Shown piece after piece: positions 6,526-11,951 of a stretch of 11,951 nt of DNA. Source of the DNA: Pseudomonadota bacterium (GTDB lineage: Bacteria > Pseudomonadota > Alphaproteobacteria > Rhizobiales > Kaistiaceae); contig JAEZEN010000540.1 of NCBI GenBank assembly GCA_023433185.1, positions 1-11,951 on the forward strand, in the 5' to 3' direction. A program made the translations under genes and the position numbers. A model generated the notes under the pieces. It was not told the DNA's origin. It did no database searches and saw only the letters and a program-made list of their open reading frames with translations. The stretch's first letter is position 1. Each line of letters starts with the position of its first letter.

Positions 6526-9090
6526 TCACCCCTTGAGCTTCTCGAGCGGCAGCGCCTGCTCGACGTCGAAGTAGCCCTTCCACGGGTCGCTTCGCTGCTT
6601 CTTCAGCATCGCCGCCGCGGTCTCGACCGAAGCGGGGCGCGCATCCGCGAGCCTCGCGAGCTGCGCCCAGGAGACCGGCCAGGCGACCGGCGCCCCGCGC
6701 CGGGCCCGCGTCGAGAAGGGGCAGATGGCGGTCGCGCCGCGGCCATTGCGAAGGTAGTCGATGAAGATGCGGCCGGTGCGCTTCGCCTTGCTGGCGACCG
6801 CGAGAAACCGCTTCGGCTCCTCCGCCGCCATGGTGCGGGCGATCGCCTCGCAGAATGCCTTGACGTCCTCCCAGCCGTATTTCGGGGTGAGCGGGGCGAC
6901 GACGTGGATGCCCTTGCCGCCGGTCACCATTGGGAACGTCGCGAGGCCGATCGCCTTCAGCCGGTCACGCATGTCCCGGGCAGCGTCGCGAACCGCCCCG
7001 AATCCGATGTCCTCGTCCGGGTCGAGGTCGAAGACGATCCGGTCCGGCTTCTCCAGCGTCACGTTGTGGGCCCCCCAGACGTGCAGTTCCAGCGCCCCCA
7101 TCTGCGCGCAGGCGATCAGCCCGCGAATGTCCTCGATGTAGAGATAGGTGCCCTTGCCCTCCTTCTCCTTGATGCGGATCGGCTTGAAGGCGTCCGGGAA
7201 CCCCGGCGAGGCGTGCTTCTGGAAGAAGCAGTCGCCGTCGACGCCATCGGGACAGCGGACCAGGCTGAGGGGGCGGTCGGCGACATGGGGCAGGATGCGG
7301 TCCGCGACCGCGACGTAGTACGCGGCAAGCCGGCGCTTGGTGATCCCGTCGGCCGGGAAGATCACCTTGTCGGGATGCGTCAGCCGTACGCCCTCGACCT
7401 CGATCGCCTTGTCGTGCTTCGACGAGTCGATCTGGATGATGTCGGCGGGTCTGCGCATCGGTTTCGCCTCCTTTGCGACGGGGCGCCCTCGCTTCGCCTC
7501 GTCGACGACCTGCCGGGCGGGCTTGTCCCTCCGCAGGCCCTTGTACGATCCCTGGCGCACATAGCCCTCGCCGGTGAAGCCGCGGGACGCAATCTCGGCA
7601 ACGAGATCGGGCTTCACGAAATGCGCGTTGCGCCGGACATCGGCGGGAACGTCGTCGGCCGGCGGCGACTTGACCGCCCGCTTCTCCAGTTCCGGCCAGA
7701 GCTCGTCGAGCTCCCGTTCGCCGAAGCCGCTCCCGACCCGGCCGCGATAGCTGAGCCGGTCGCCTTCCCGGGCTGCGAGCAGGATCGACGAGAACGGCCG
7801 GCCCGCGACATCGGACGGCTTCCAGCCGATGATCACGAATTCCTGCCCGAAGCCGCACTTGGCCTTCAGCCAGTCCCGGCTCCGGTCCGAGCGATAGGGC
7901 GACTCCCCGCGCTTGGAGATGATGCCTTCGAGGTTGATCGCGCAGACGTGCTGGAGCATCGCCGCCCCATTGCCCACGAGGTGGTCGGAGTAGAACAGCG
8001 GCCCCGTGCGGGGCTGGTCGGCAAGAAGGGCCGCGAGCCTCGCTTTCCGCTCGAGGAGCGGCCGCTTCCTGAGATCCTCGCCGTCGAGGAACAGGAGGTC
8101 GAAGAGGTAGTAGCCGATTCCCCTGCCCTTCCCCTCGGCCATGCGGTCCTGGAGGGCCCCGAAATCGGTGCGGCCGTCCTTGTCGGCGACCGCGACCTCG
8201 CCGTCGAGGAGTGCGGATGACACCGGCAGGTCGATCAGGGGCCGGATGAGCGGGGCGAACTTCTCGGTCCAGTCGAGACCACGCCGCGTGTTGATGCGGA
8301 CCGTGCCGCCGCCGATGGCGGCGATCATCCGGTAGCCGTCATACTTGATCTCGTGGACCCAGTCGTCGCCCTCGGGCGGCGCGTCGACCAGCGTCGCCAG
8401 CGCCGGGGCGACGAACCTCGGCGGATGCCCGGTCGCCGCCTTCCGGGACTTCCCCGGGTCGGCGCCTTCCTTCCTGATGCTGGCGCCGCTCTTCAGCCAT
8501 TCGACGTTGCCGGCGGCGATCTCGTCCATAGTCCGGCCGGAGCGCACACTGGTCAGGACCCGCTCGGTGATCGGCTTCGTCTCCTCGGTGGCGTAGGCGT
8601 CGCGCTCCTTGATCAGGAGCCAGTTCTCGCGCTTCGATCGCTCGCCCGGCTTCCGGCGCATTCGGACCAGCACCCACTTGCCGTGCAGGCGCTCGCCGTG
8701 GAGGATGAACTTGAGGTCGCCCTTCTCGAGGCCGGCCTCCGGCTCGCCGACGGGCTCCCAGGTGCCCTCATCCCACAGCATCACCGTGCCGCCGCCATAC
8801 TCGCCCTTCGGGATCGTGCCCTCGAAGTCGCCGTAGTCGAGAGGATGGTCCTCGGTGCGGACCGCAAGGCGTTTGTCGGCGGGATCGAGACTCGGGCCGT
8901 TCGGCACGGCCCAGGACAGGAGCACACCGTCATACTCGAGGCGGAAATCGAAATGGAGGCGGGTGGCGGCGTGGCGCTGGATCAGGTAGCGGAAGCCGCC
9001 GGACCTCCGCCGGCCGGCGGTGCCGCTCGGCTCGGCCGTCCTGCTGAAGTCGCGCTTCGCCTGGTACTCGGAAAGCCGATCCTTCGCCAC
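6526..9090 (-). CDS. ligD: Multifunctional ATP-dependent DNA ligase D (phosphoesterase-ligase-polymerase)
   Basis: This 854-residue enzyme processes and seals double-strand breaks in non-homologous end joining. The order of domains is phosphoesterase, ligase, polymerase. The 3'-phosphoesterase (about 1-190) has RHAATRLHFDFRLE with His40, His46 and Asp48, and DHPLDYGDFEG with His82. The ligase (about 225-530) has motif I EIKYDGYRM with the nucleotidyl-accepting Lys249, motif III LDGEVAV (295-301), motif IV LEGIISKR (387-394) and motif V DWLKAKC (406-412), followed by an OB fold. The polymerase/primase (about 565-854) has catalytic FDLDPDE with Asp688 and Asp690, and GGKGIHVVAPL (724-734). No key residue appears missing. 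The GTG start at 9090 directly follows an in-frame TAG and has GAGG 6 nt upstream; MAKDRLSEYQAKRDF is a normal LigD start. It lies 145 nt after ku on the same strand. Confidence 0.97.
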   Translation of the reverse strand: MAKDRLSEYQAKRDFSRTAEPSGTAGRRRSGGFRYLIQRHAATRLHFDFRLEYDGVLLSWAVPNGPSLDPADKRLAVRTEDHPLDYGDFEGTIPKGEYGGGTVMLWDEGTWEPVGEPEAGLEKGDLKFILHGERLHGKWVLVRMRRKPGERSKRENWLLIKERDAYATEETKPITERVLTSVRSGRTMDEIAAGNVEWLKSGASIRKEGADPGKSRKAATGHPPRFVAPALATLVDAPPEGDDWVHEIKYDGYRMIAAIGGGTVRINTRRGLDWTEKFAPLIRPLIDLPVSSALLDGEVAVADKDGRTDFGALQDRMAEGKGRGIGYYLFDLLFLDGEDLRKRPLLERKARLAALLADQPRTGPLFYSDHLVGNGAAMLQHVCAINLEGIISKRGESPYRSDRSRDWLKAKCGFGQEFVIIGWKPSDVAGRPFSSILLAAREGDRLSYRGRVGSGFGERELDELWPELEKRAVKSPPADDVPADVRRNAHFVKPDLVAEIASRGFTGEGYVRQGSYKGLRRDKPARQVVDEAKRGRPVAKEAKPMRRPADIIQIDSSKHDKAIEVEGVRLTHPDKVIFPADGITKRRLAAYYVAVADRILPHVADRPLSLVRCPDGVDGDCFFQKHASPGFPDAFKPIRIKEKEGKGTYLYIEDIRGLIACAQMGALELHVWGAHNVTLEKPDRIVFDLDPDEDIGFGAVRDAARDMRDRLKAIGLATFPMVTGGKGIHVVAPLTPKYGWEDVKAFCEAIARTMAAEEPKRFLAVASKAKRTGRIFIDYLRNGRGATAICPFSTRARRGAPVAWPVSWAQLARLADARPASVETAAAMLKKQRSDPWKGYFDVEQALPLEKLKG

Positions 9091-9235
9091 TAGCCGCCTC
9101 GCCCCATCGAATGCCGGGCCGGAACAGGGCCCGCTTGCGGCTCCTGAGCATGCGTCCTCTCAGGTATGCCACGCCCCTGCATCATCTTACGGCAGCGCAA
9201 ATCCCGTTCGTCGGCGCTGCGTTCCGCGATGCGGG

Positions 9236-10135
9236 TCAGGCCGCGCGCTTGCGCTTCGCGGGCGCCTTCTTCTCGCTCTCCTTGGCGGCGGCGGATGCAC
9301 CCTTCTTCGCCGGCGGCTTCTTGGCGCTCGCCGCGGCCTTCTTCGCGGTCGTCGTCTCCTTGCCGCCGATGCTCTTCTTGAGCGCTTCCATGAGGTTGAT
9401 CACCTTGGCGCCGATCTGCGGCTCCTCGATCGCCTCGAGCGGACGATCCTCGATCTTGGCGTCGATGAGTTCGCGCAGCGCCGCCTCGTAAGGATCGCTG
9501 AAGGCCTTCGGATCGAACGGCTTGGACTTGCGCGTGATCAGTTCCTCGGCAAGCGACAGCAGTTCCTTGTCGGGCTTGGAGTCCGGCACCTCGGCATAGA
9601 AGGCGTCCGGCCGCTGCACCTCGTCGGCGTAGCGCAGGGTCTCGATCATCAGGCCCTTGTGGTAGGGCTTGAGTGCGACGAGGCTCGAATGGCCGCGCGC
9701 CACGATGTGGCCGATGCCGATCTTGCCGGTCTGGCGGAGGGCGTCGCGGAGCACGACATAGGCCTCGGCCGACGACTCGTCGTCCTCGGGGGAGACGAAA
9801 TAGGGCTTCTCGAAATAGAGGGCGTCGACCTCCTCGGCGTCGACGAACTGGATCAGGTCGATGGTCCGCTTCGCATCGAGCTTGATGTCCTCGATCTCGT
9901 CGTCGCCGAGCAGGACGTACTTGCCCTTCTCGACCTCGTAGCCCTTGACGATGTCCTTCGGGTCGACCGCGCCGACTCCCGGCACGACCTTCTCGTAACG
10001 GACCCGCTTCCCGGTGGGCTTGTGGATCTGGTTGAAGCTGATCTTCGCGGCCGACTTCGTCGCCGAGAAGACCTGGACCGGAATGGACACCAGGGCCAGC
10101 CTGATCTGTCCCTGCCAATACGCGCGCGCCGGCAT
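9236..10135 (-). CDS. ku: Non-homologous end-joining protein Ku
   Basis: This 299-residue protein forms a homodimer that threads onto DNA ends and recruits LigD. It opens MPARAYWQGQIRLALVSIPV, the standard bacterial Ku start. It continues through FNQIHKPTGKRVRYEKVVPG (34-53), KGYEVEKGKYVLL (64-76), GHIVARGHSSLVALKPY (142-158) and the DPYEAALRELIDAKI region (214-228). Residues 1-250 match the Ku core. Residues 255-299 form an Ala/Lys-rich tail (KKPPAKKG, KKAPAKRKRAA) of the type known in some bacterial Ku proteins to add DNA binding and LigD contact. The frame stays open upstream to 10225, but the ATG at 10135 has GAGGGA about 9 nt upstream and begins the conserved region. A promoter with an overlapping palindrome is seen upstream. 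ligD follows 145 nt after the stop. Confidence 0.96.
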   Translation of the reverse strand: MPARAYWQGQIRLALVSIPVQVFSATKSAAKISFNQIHKPTGKRVRYEKVVPGVGAVDPKDIVKGYEVEKGKYVLLGDDEIEDIKLDAKRTIDLIQFVDAEEVDALYFEKPYFVSPEDDESSAEAYVVLRDALRQTGKIGIGHIVARGHSSLVALKPYHKGLMIETLRYADEVQRPDAFYAEVPDSKPDKELLSLAEELITRKSKPFDPKAFSDPYEAALRELIDAKIEDRPLEAIEEPQIGAKVINLMEALKKSIGGKETTTAKKAAASAKKPPAKKGASAAAKESEKKAPAKRKRAA

Positions 10136-10192
10136 TGCTCTTCCCTCGTACAACTCGTGGAACGCGGACGCTGCCCGCCGGTTCCCGCGGCT

Positions 10193-10221
10193 ACAATACG
10201 CCCGACATACCTGATGGACAA
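10193..10221 (-). promoter_or_regulatory. Predicted ku-ligD promoter
   Basis: On the minus strand TTGTCC (10221-10216) and TATTGT (10198-10193) are separated by exactly 17 nt, a good sigma-70-type arrangement. Transcription would start near 10186, giving a leader of about 50 nt to the ku ATG. I see no GTTC-N7-GTTC or GAAC-N7-GAAC box in 10136-10374, so the sequence gives no sign of direct LexA control. Confidence 0.55.
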
Positions 10222-10234
10222 ACAACGATTTGTC
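10217..10234. repeat. Inverted repeat GACAAA-N6-TTTGTC over the ku -35 box (candidate operator)
   Basis: GACAAA at 10217-10222 is perfectly repeated in inverse as TTTGTC at 10229-10234 across 6 nt. Flanking bases CCTGA (10210-10214) and TCAGG (10233-10237) allow partial extension. The left arm contains most of the predicted ku -35 box. The right arm contains TTGTCA, a possible -35 for the divergent sulfotransferase gene, though the nearest TATGTG (10251-10256) is only 15 nt away. A symmetric regulator site at the divergent promoters is plausible; the binding protein is unknown. Confidence 0.45.
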
Positions 10235-10374
10235 AGGACGATTCGGTCCCTATGTGCTCCGCCGGCCCAATTGCGATGCACAACCGGCTTGCCTCCCGTT
10301 TGCCGTGAGCCTACTCAGGCGCACTTGTGCCGGGGCGCTGTCGCGTCCGGTGCCGAACAAGGCGGAGAACCGCG

Positions 10375-11067
10375 ATGCCACCTGCGCACCGGCGCAAGGA
10401 CGGGACGAAGAAGAAGCGGAATCGGGTGCTGCCTCAAGGCCATCCCGACCGCCCCAAGGTGTTCTGCATCGGTTTCCACAAGACCGGCACCACATCCCTC
10501 AAGATGGCCCTGACCGAGCTCGGCTACCGCGTCACGGGGCCCTTCGGACGTCGCGACCGCAATATCGGCGAAACCGTCGAGGACCAGGCCCGCGAGATCG
10601 CCGCCCGGTTCGATGCCTTCCAGGACAATCCCTGGCCGATCATCTACCGCTTCCTCGACCGCGAGTATCCGGGATCGAAGTTCATCCTGACGATGCGGCC
10701 GACCGAGAAATGGATCGGCAGCGTCGTCGACCATTTCGGCAAGAGCGCGCCGCCGATGCGCGAGTGGATCTACGGTCCCGGCATGGGCAACCCGACGGGC
10801 AACGAGGCAGTCTACATCGAGCGCTACGAGCGACATAATCGCGAGGTGCTCGACTATTTCAAGGACCGGCCGCAGGACTTCATCGTCTTCGACATATCGG
10901 CCGGCGACGGCTGGGAGAAAATCTGCGCCTTCCTCGGCCATCCCGTCCCCGCGACGCCGTTCCCGTGGAAGAACTCGAAGGCGATGCGCGAGCAGCGGGC
11001 AGCCAAGCACAGTGCCCGTGGGAATCCTCGCAAGGCACGGAAGAAGAAGCTGAAAGCGACCGGCTGA
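10375..11067 (+). CDS. Sulfotransferase-family protein
   Basis: This 230-residue P-loop protein is likely to transfer sulfuryl groups from PAPS to an unknown acceptor. The PAPS 5'-phosphosulfate loop is FCIGFHKTGTTSLKMALTELG (from residue 30), with Lys36 and Thr37 in the conserved positions. The 3'-phosphate-binding segment is FILTMRPTEKWIGSVVDHF with Arg108 and Ser116. FLGHPVPATPFPWKN (186-200) is the usual end of this family. Both ends are strongly basic (RRKDGTKKKRNR at 6-17; RKARKKKLK at 219-227). It has no signal peptide, so a cytoplasmic location is expected. The ATG at 10375 was chosen over an in-frame ATG at 10327 because GGAG lies 7 nt upstream and the extra residues look like non-coding sequence. 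It stands alone between the ku promoter and lexA; no PAPS-synthesis or polysaccharide genes are visible nearby, so the acceptor cannot be inferred. Confidence 0.83.
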   Translation: MPPAHRRKDGTKKKRNRVLPQGHPDRPKVFCIGFHKTGTTSLKMALTELGYRVTGPFGRRDRNIGETVEDQAREIAARFDAFQDNPWPIIYRFLDREYPGSKFILTMRPTEKWIGSVVDHFGKSAPPMREWIYGPGMGNPTGNEAVYIERYERHNREVLDYFKDRPQDFIVFDISAGDGWEKICAFLGHPVPATPFPWKNSKAMREQRAAKHSARGNPRKARKKKLKATG

Positions 11068-11134
11068 CCGCGCCCGCCCGGCGAGCCGGCGGCGGTACGG
11101 CGTATTTTTCGCAGCTTTACCGAAAATTCAGCGC

Positions 11135-11163
11135 TTGCGGAACACATATAGAACACGTATGTC
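11135..11163 (+). promoter_or_regulatory. Predicted lexA promoter
   Basis: TTGCGG at 11135-11140 and TATGTC at 11158-11163 are 17 nt apart. This places the LexA box between -35 and -10, where repressor binding would block polymerase. The leader would be about 45 nt. The -10 match is only moderate. Confidence 0.5.
11140..11154 (+). promoter_or_regulatory. LexA (SOS) box, alphaproteobacterial type GAAC-N7-GAAC
   Basis: GAAC at 11140-11143 and GAAC at 11151-11154 form a direct repeat separated by 7 nt (ACATATA). This is the complement of GTTC-N7-GTTC, the known LexA operator of alphaproteobacteria. It lies about 60 nt upstream of the lexA ATG, which implies autorepression. I found no second copy in the other intergenic regions. 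Confidence 0.85.
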
Positions 11164-11169
11164 GTGTTC
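11151..11169. repeat. Perfect 7-bp palindrome GAACACG-N5-CGTGTTC overlapping the LexA box
   Basis: GAACACG (11151-11157) and CGTGTTC (11163-11169) are exact inverse copies around TATGT. The left arm shares its GAAC with the downstream half of the LexA direct repeat, and the spacer carries the predicted -10 box. It could be an extra LexA half-site in inverted orientation, a site for another regulator, or a start-site hairpin in the transcript. Confidence 0.6.
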
Positions 11170-11214
11170 GTGATTTGTACCGGATTCGACCATCCCGGTC
11201 AGGGAGACCGCAAG

Positions 11215-11913
11215 ATGCTGACGCGGAAGCAACATGAACTCCTGATGTTCATCAACGAGCGCCTCCGGGAGGCGGGCGTGCCCCCCTCCTTCGACGAGAT
11301 GAAGGACGCGCTCGACCTCCGCTCCAAGTCGGGGATCCACCGTCTGATCAAGGCGCTCGAGGAACGCGGCTTCATCCGGCGGCTGCCCAATCGGGCGCGG
11401 GCGATCGAGGTGGTCCGCCTGCCGGAGTCCACGAGCCCCGTCGTGCCCCGCCCCCGCGGCTTCTCGCCGAGTGTCATCGAGGGAAGCCTGGGCCGTGCAC
11501 GCCCGGTCGCGACCGGCGACGGCACCTACGAGCCGGTCATGGTGCCCGTCATGGGCCGCATCGCCGCCGGCGTGCCGATCGAGGCCATCCAGGTCCACAG
11601 TCATTCGATCGTCGTCCCGCCCGACATGCTGTCGCCGGGCGAGCACTTCGCGCTCGAGATCCGCGGCGACTCGATGATCGACGCCGGCATCTTCGAAGGT
11701 GACACGGTGGTCGTCCGGCGGACCGACACCGCGGACACCGGCGACATCGTCGTCGCTCTCGTCGACGACGAGGAGGCCACGCTGAAGCGCCTTCGCAAGA
11801 AAGGCGCCTCGATCGCCCTCGAGGCGGCGAACACCGCCTACGAGACGCGGATCTTCGGCCCCGACCGGGTGAAGATCCAGGGCCGGCTGGTCGGTCTGCT
11901 CCGGCGCTTCTGA
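11215..11913 (+). CDS. lexA: LexA repressor (SOS regulator, S24 peptidase)
   Basis: This 232-residue repressor holds SOS genes off until RecA filaments trigger its self-cleavage. The N-terminal winged helix (1-70) opens [17 protein letters not shown] and includes the recognition region [21 protein letters not shown] (36-56). The linker covers about 70-105. The cleavage site is Ala118-Gly119 in [12 protein letters not shown]. The catalytic Ser153 lies in [10 protein letters not shown] and Lys191 in [11 protein letters not shown]. All functional residues are present and the length is normal for alphaproteobacteria. The ATG at 11215 is preceded by AGGGAG 8 nt upstream; an in-frame ATG at 11164 would put the LexA box region close to the start and adds unconserved residues. 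The gene is preceded by its own SOS box and promoter, so it is probably independent of the sulfotransferase gene 147 nt upstream. Confidence 0.97.
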   Translation: MLTRKQHELLMFINERLREAGVPPSFDEMKDALDLRSKSGIHRLIKALEERGFIRRLPNRARAIEVVRLPESTSPVVPRPRGFSPSVIEGSLGRARPVATGDGTYEPVMVPVMGRIAAGVPIEAIQVHSHSIVVPPDMLSPGEHFALEIRGDSMIDAGIFEGDTVVVRRTDTADTGDIVVALVDDEEATLKRLRKKGASIALEAANTAYETRIFGPDRVKIQGRLVGLLRRF

Positions 11914-11914
11914 A

Positions 11915-11937
11915 CCGGCGGCATGAAGGGTCGCCGG
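11915..11937 (+). terminator. Possible hairpin after lexA
   Basis: CCGGCG (11915-11920) pairs with CGCCGG (11932-11937) over an 11-nt loop, just after the lexA stop. No T-run is visible before the window ends, so terminator function is uncertain. Confidence 0.3.
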
Positions 11938-11951
11938 GCGCCGTCCGGCGG

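Noticed and set aside
6904..8220. Long plus-strand open frame opposite ligD
   Set aside because: It lies fully inside ligD, whose three domains are intact. The translation has no recognisable motif.
9094..9235. Separate promoter or small gene between ku and ligD
   Set aside because: No clear promoter pair or well-supported small frame is seen in these roughly 140 nt, and co-transcription with ku is simpler.
10136..10374. Search for a LexA box upstream of ku
   Set aside because: No pair of GTTC or GAAC elements with 7-nt spacing is present in this gap, so SOS control of ku-ligD is not claimed.
9020..10513. 497-codon plus-strand frame opposite ku and its promoter
   Set aside because: It is antisense to the Ku core and runs through intergenic sequence. 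Leu/Arg/Asp-rich shadow composition.
11068..11110. Possible terminator after the sulfotransferase gene, with TTTTT at 11105-11109
   Set aside because: The GC-rich stretch before the T-run forms only about 4 bp of clean stem (CCGG-CGAG-CCGG) and is too far from the T-run.

Overview
The window is about 12 kb of very GC-rich, densely packed DNA from an alphaproteobacterium. This rests on four things: the neighbourhood of dgt, argS and a gene for an argS-linked SPOR-type protein with erpA divergent from dgt; the LexA sequence; a GAAC-N7-GAAC operator (the alphaproteobacterial SOS box) in front of lexA; and the codon use. I cannot name a genus. No rRNA, tRNA, CRISPR array, insertion sequence or prophage gene was found.

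Region 1 (1-4724, minus strand) reads, in transcription order, dgt, a metallo-beta-lactamase-fold lipoprotein, argS, and the N-terminal 203 codons of a SPOR-linked protein that runs off the left edge. dgt and the MBL gene overlap by 4 nt (GTGA), and the other gaps are under 70 nt, so this looks like one operon. The MBL lipoprotein is an unusual insertion into an otherwise conserved dgt-argS order. Region 2 (4725-5859, plus strand) diverges from dgt. It carries erpA (A-type Fe-S carrier) and, 10 nt after it, a VOC-fold protein with a roughly 110-residue Ala/Pro/Lys tail like histone H1. Region 3 (5860-6525) holds decayed sequence: the C-terminal piece of a DUF1254/DUF1214 protein interrupted by a stop codon, then a perfect 10-bp hairpin.

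Region 4 (6526-10240, minus strand) is a bacterial non-homologous end-joining pair. ku lies upstream of ligD, and LigD has all three domains in the order phosphoesterase, ATP-dependent ligase, polymerase. A good promoter lies in front of ku, and its -35 box is inside an inverted repeat. Region 5 (10375-11913, plus strand) contains a small sulfotransferase-family protein and lexA. lexA has its own promoter with a LexA box between -35 and -10, plus an overlapping palindrome of a different type.

Most of the window is housekeeping or DNA-maintenance material: dNTP hydrolysis, end joining, SOS repressor, tRNA charging, Fe-S assembly. I found no clear undescribed multi-gene system. The items most worth a second look are the VOC protein with the H1-like tail, the MBL lipoprotein with an altered metal motif inside the dgt-argS operon, and the palindromes upstream of ku and lexA.
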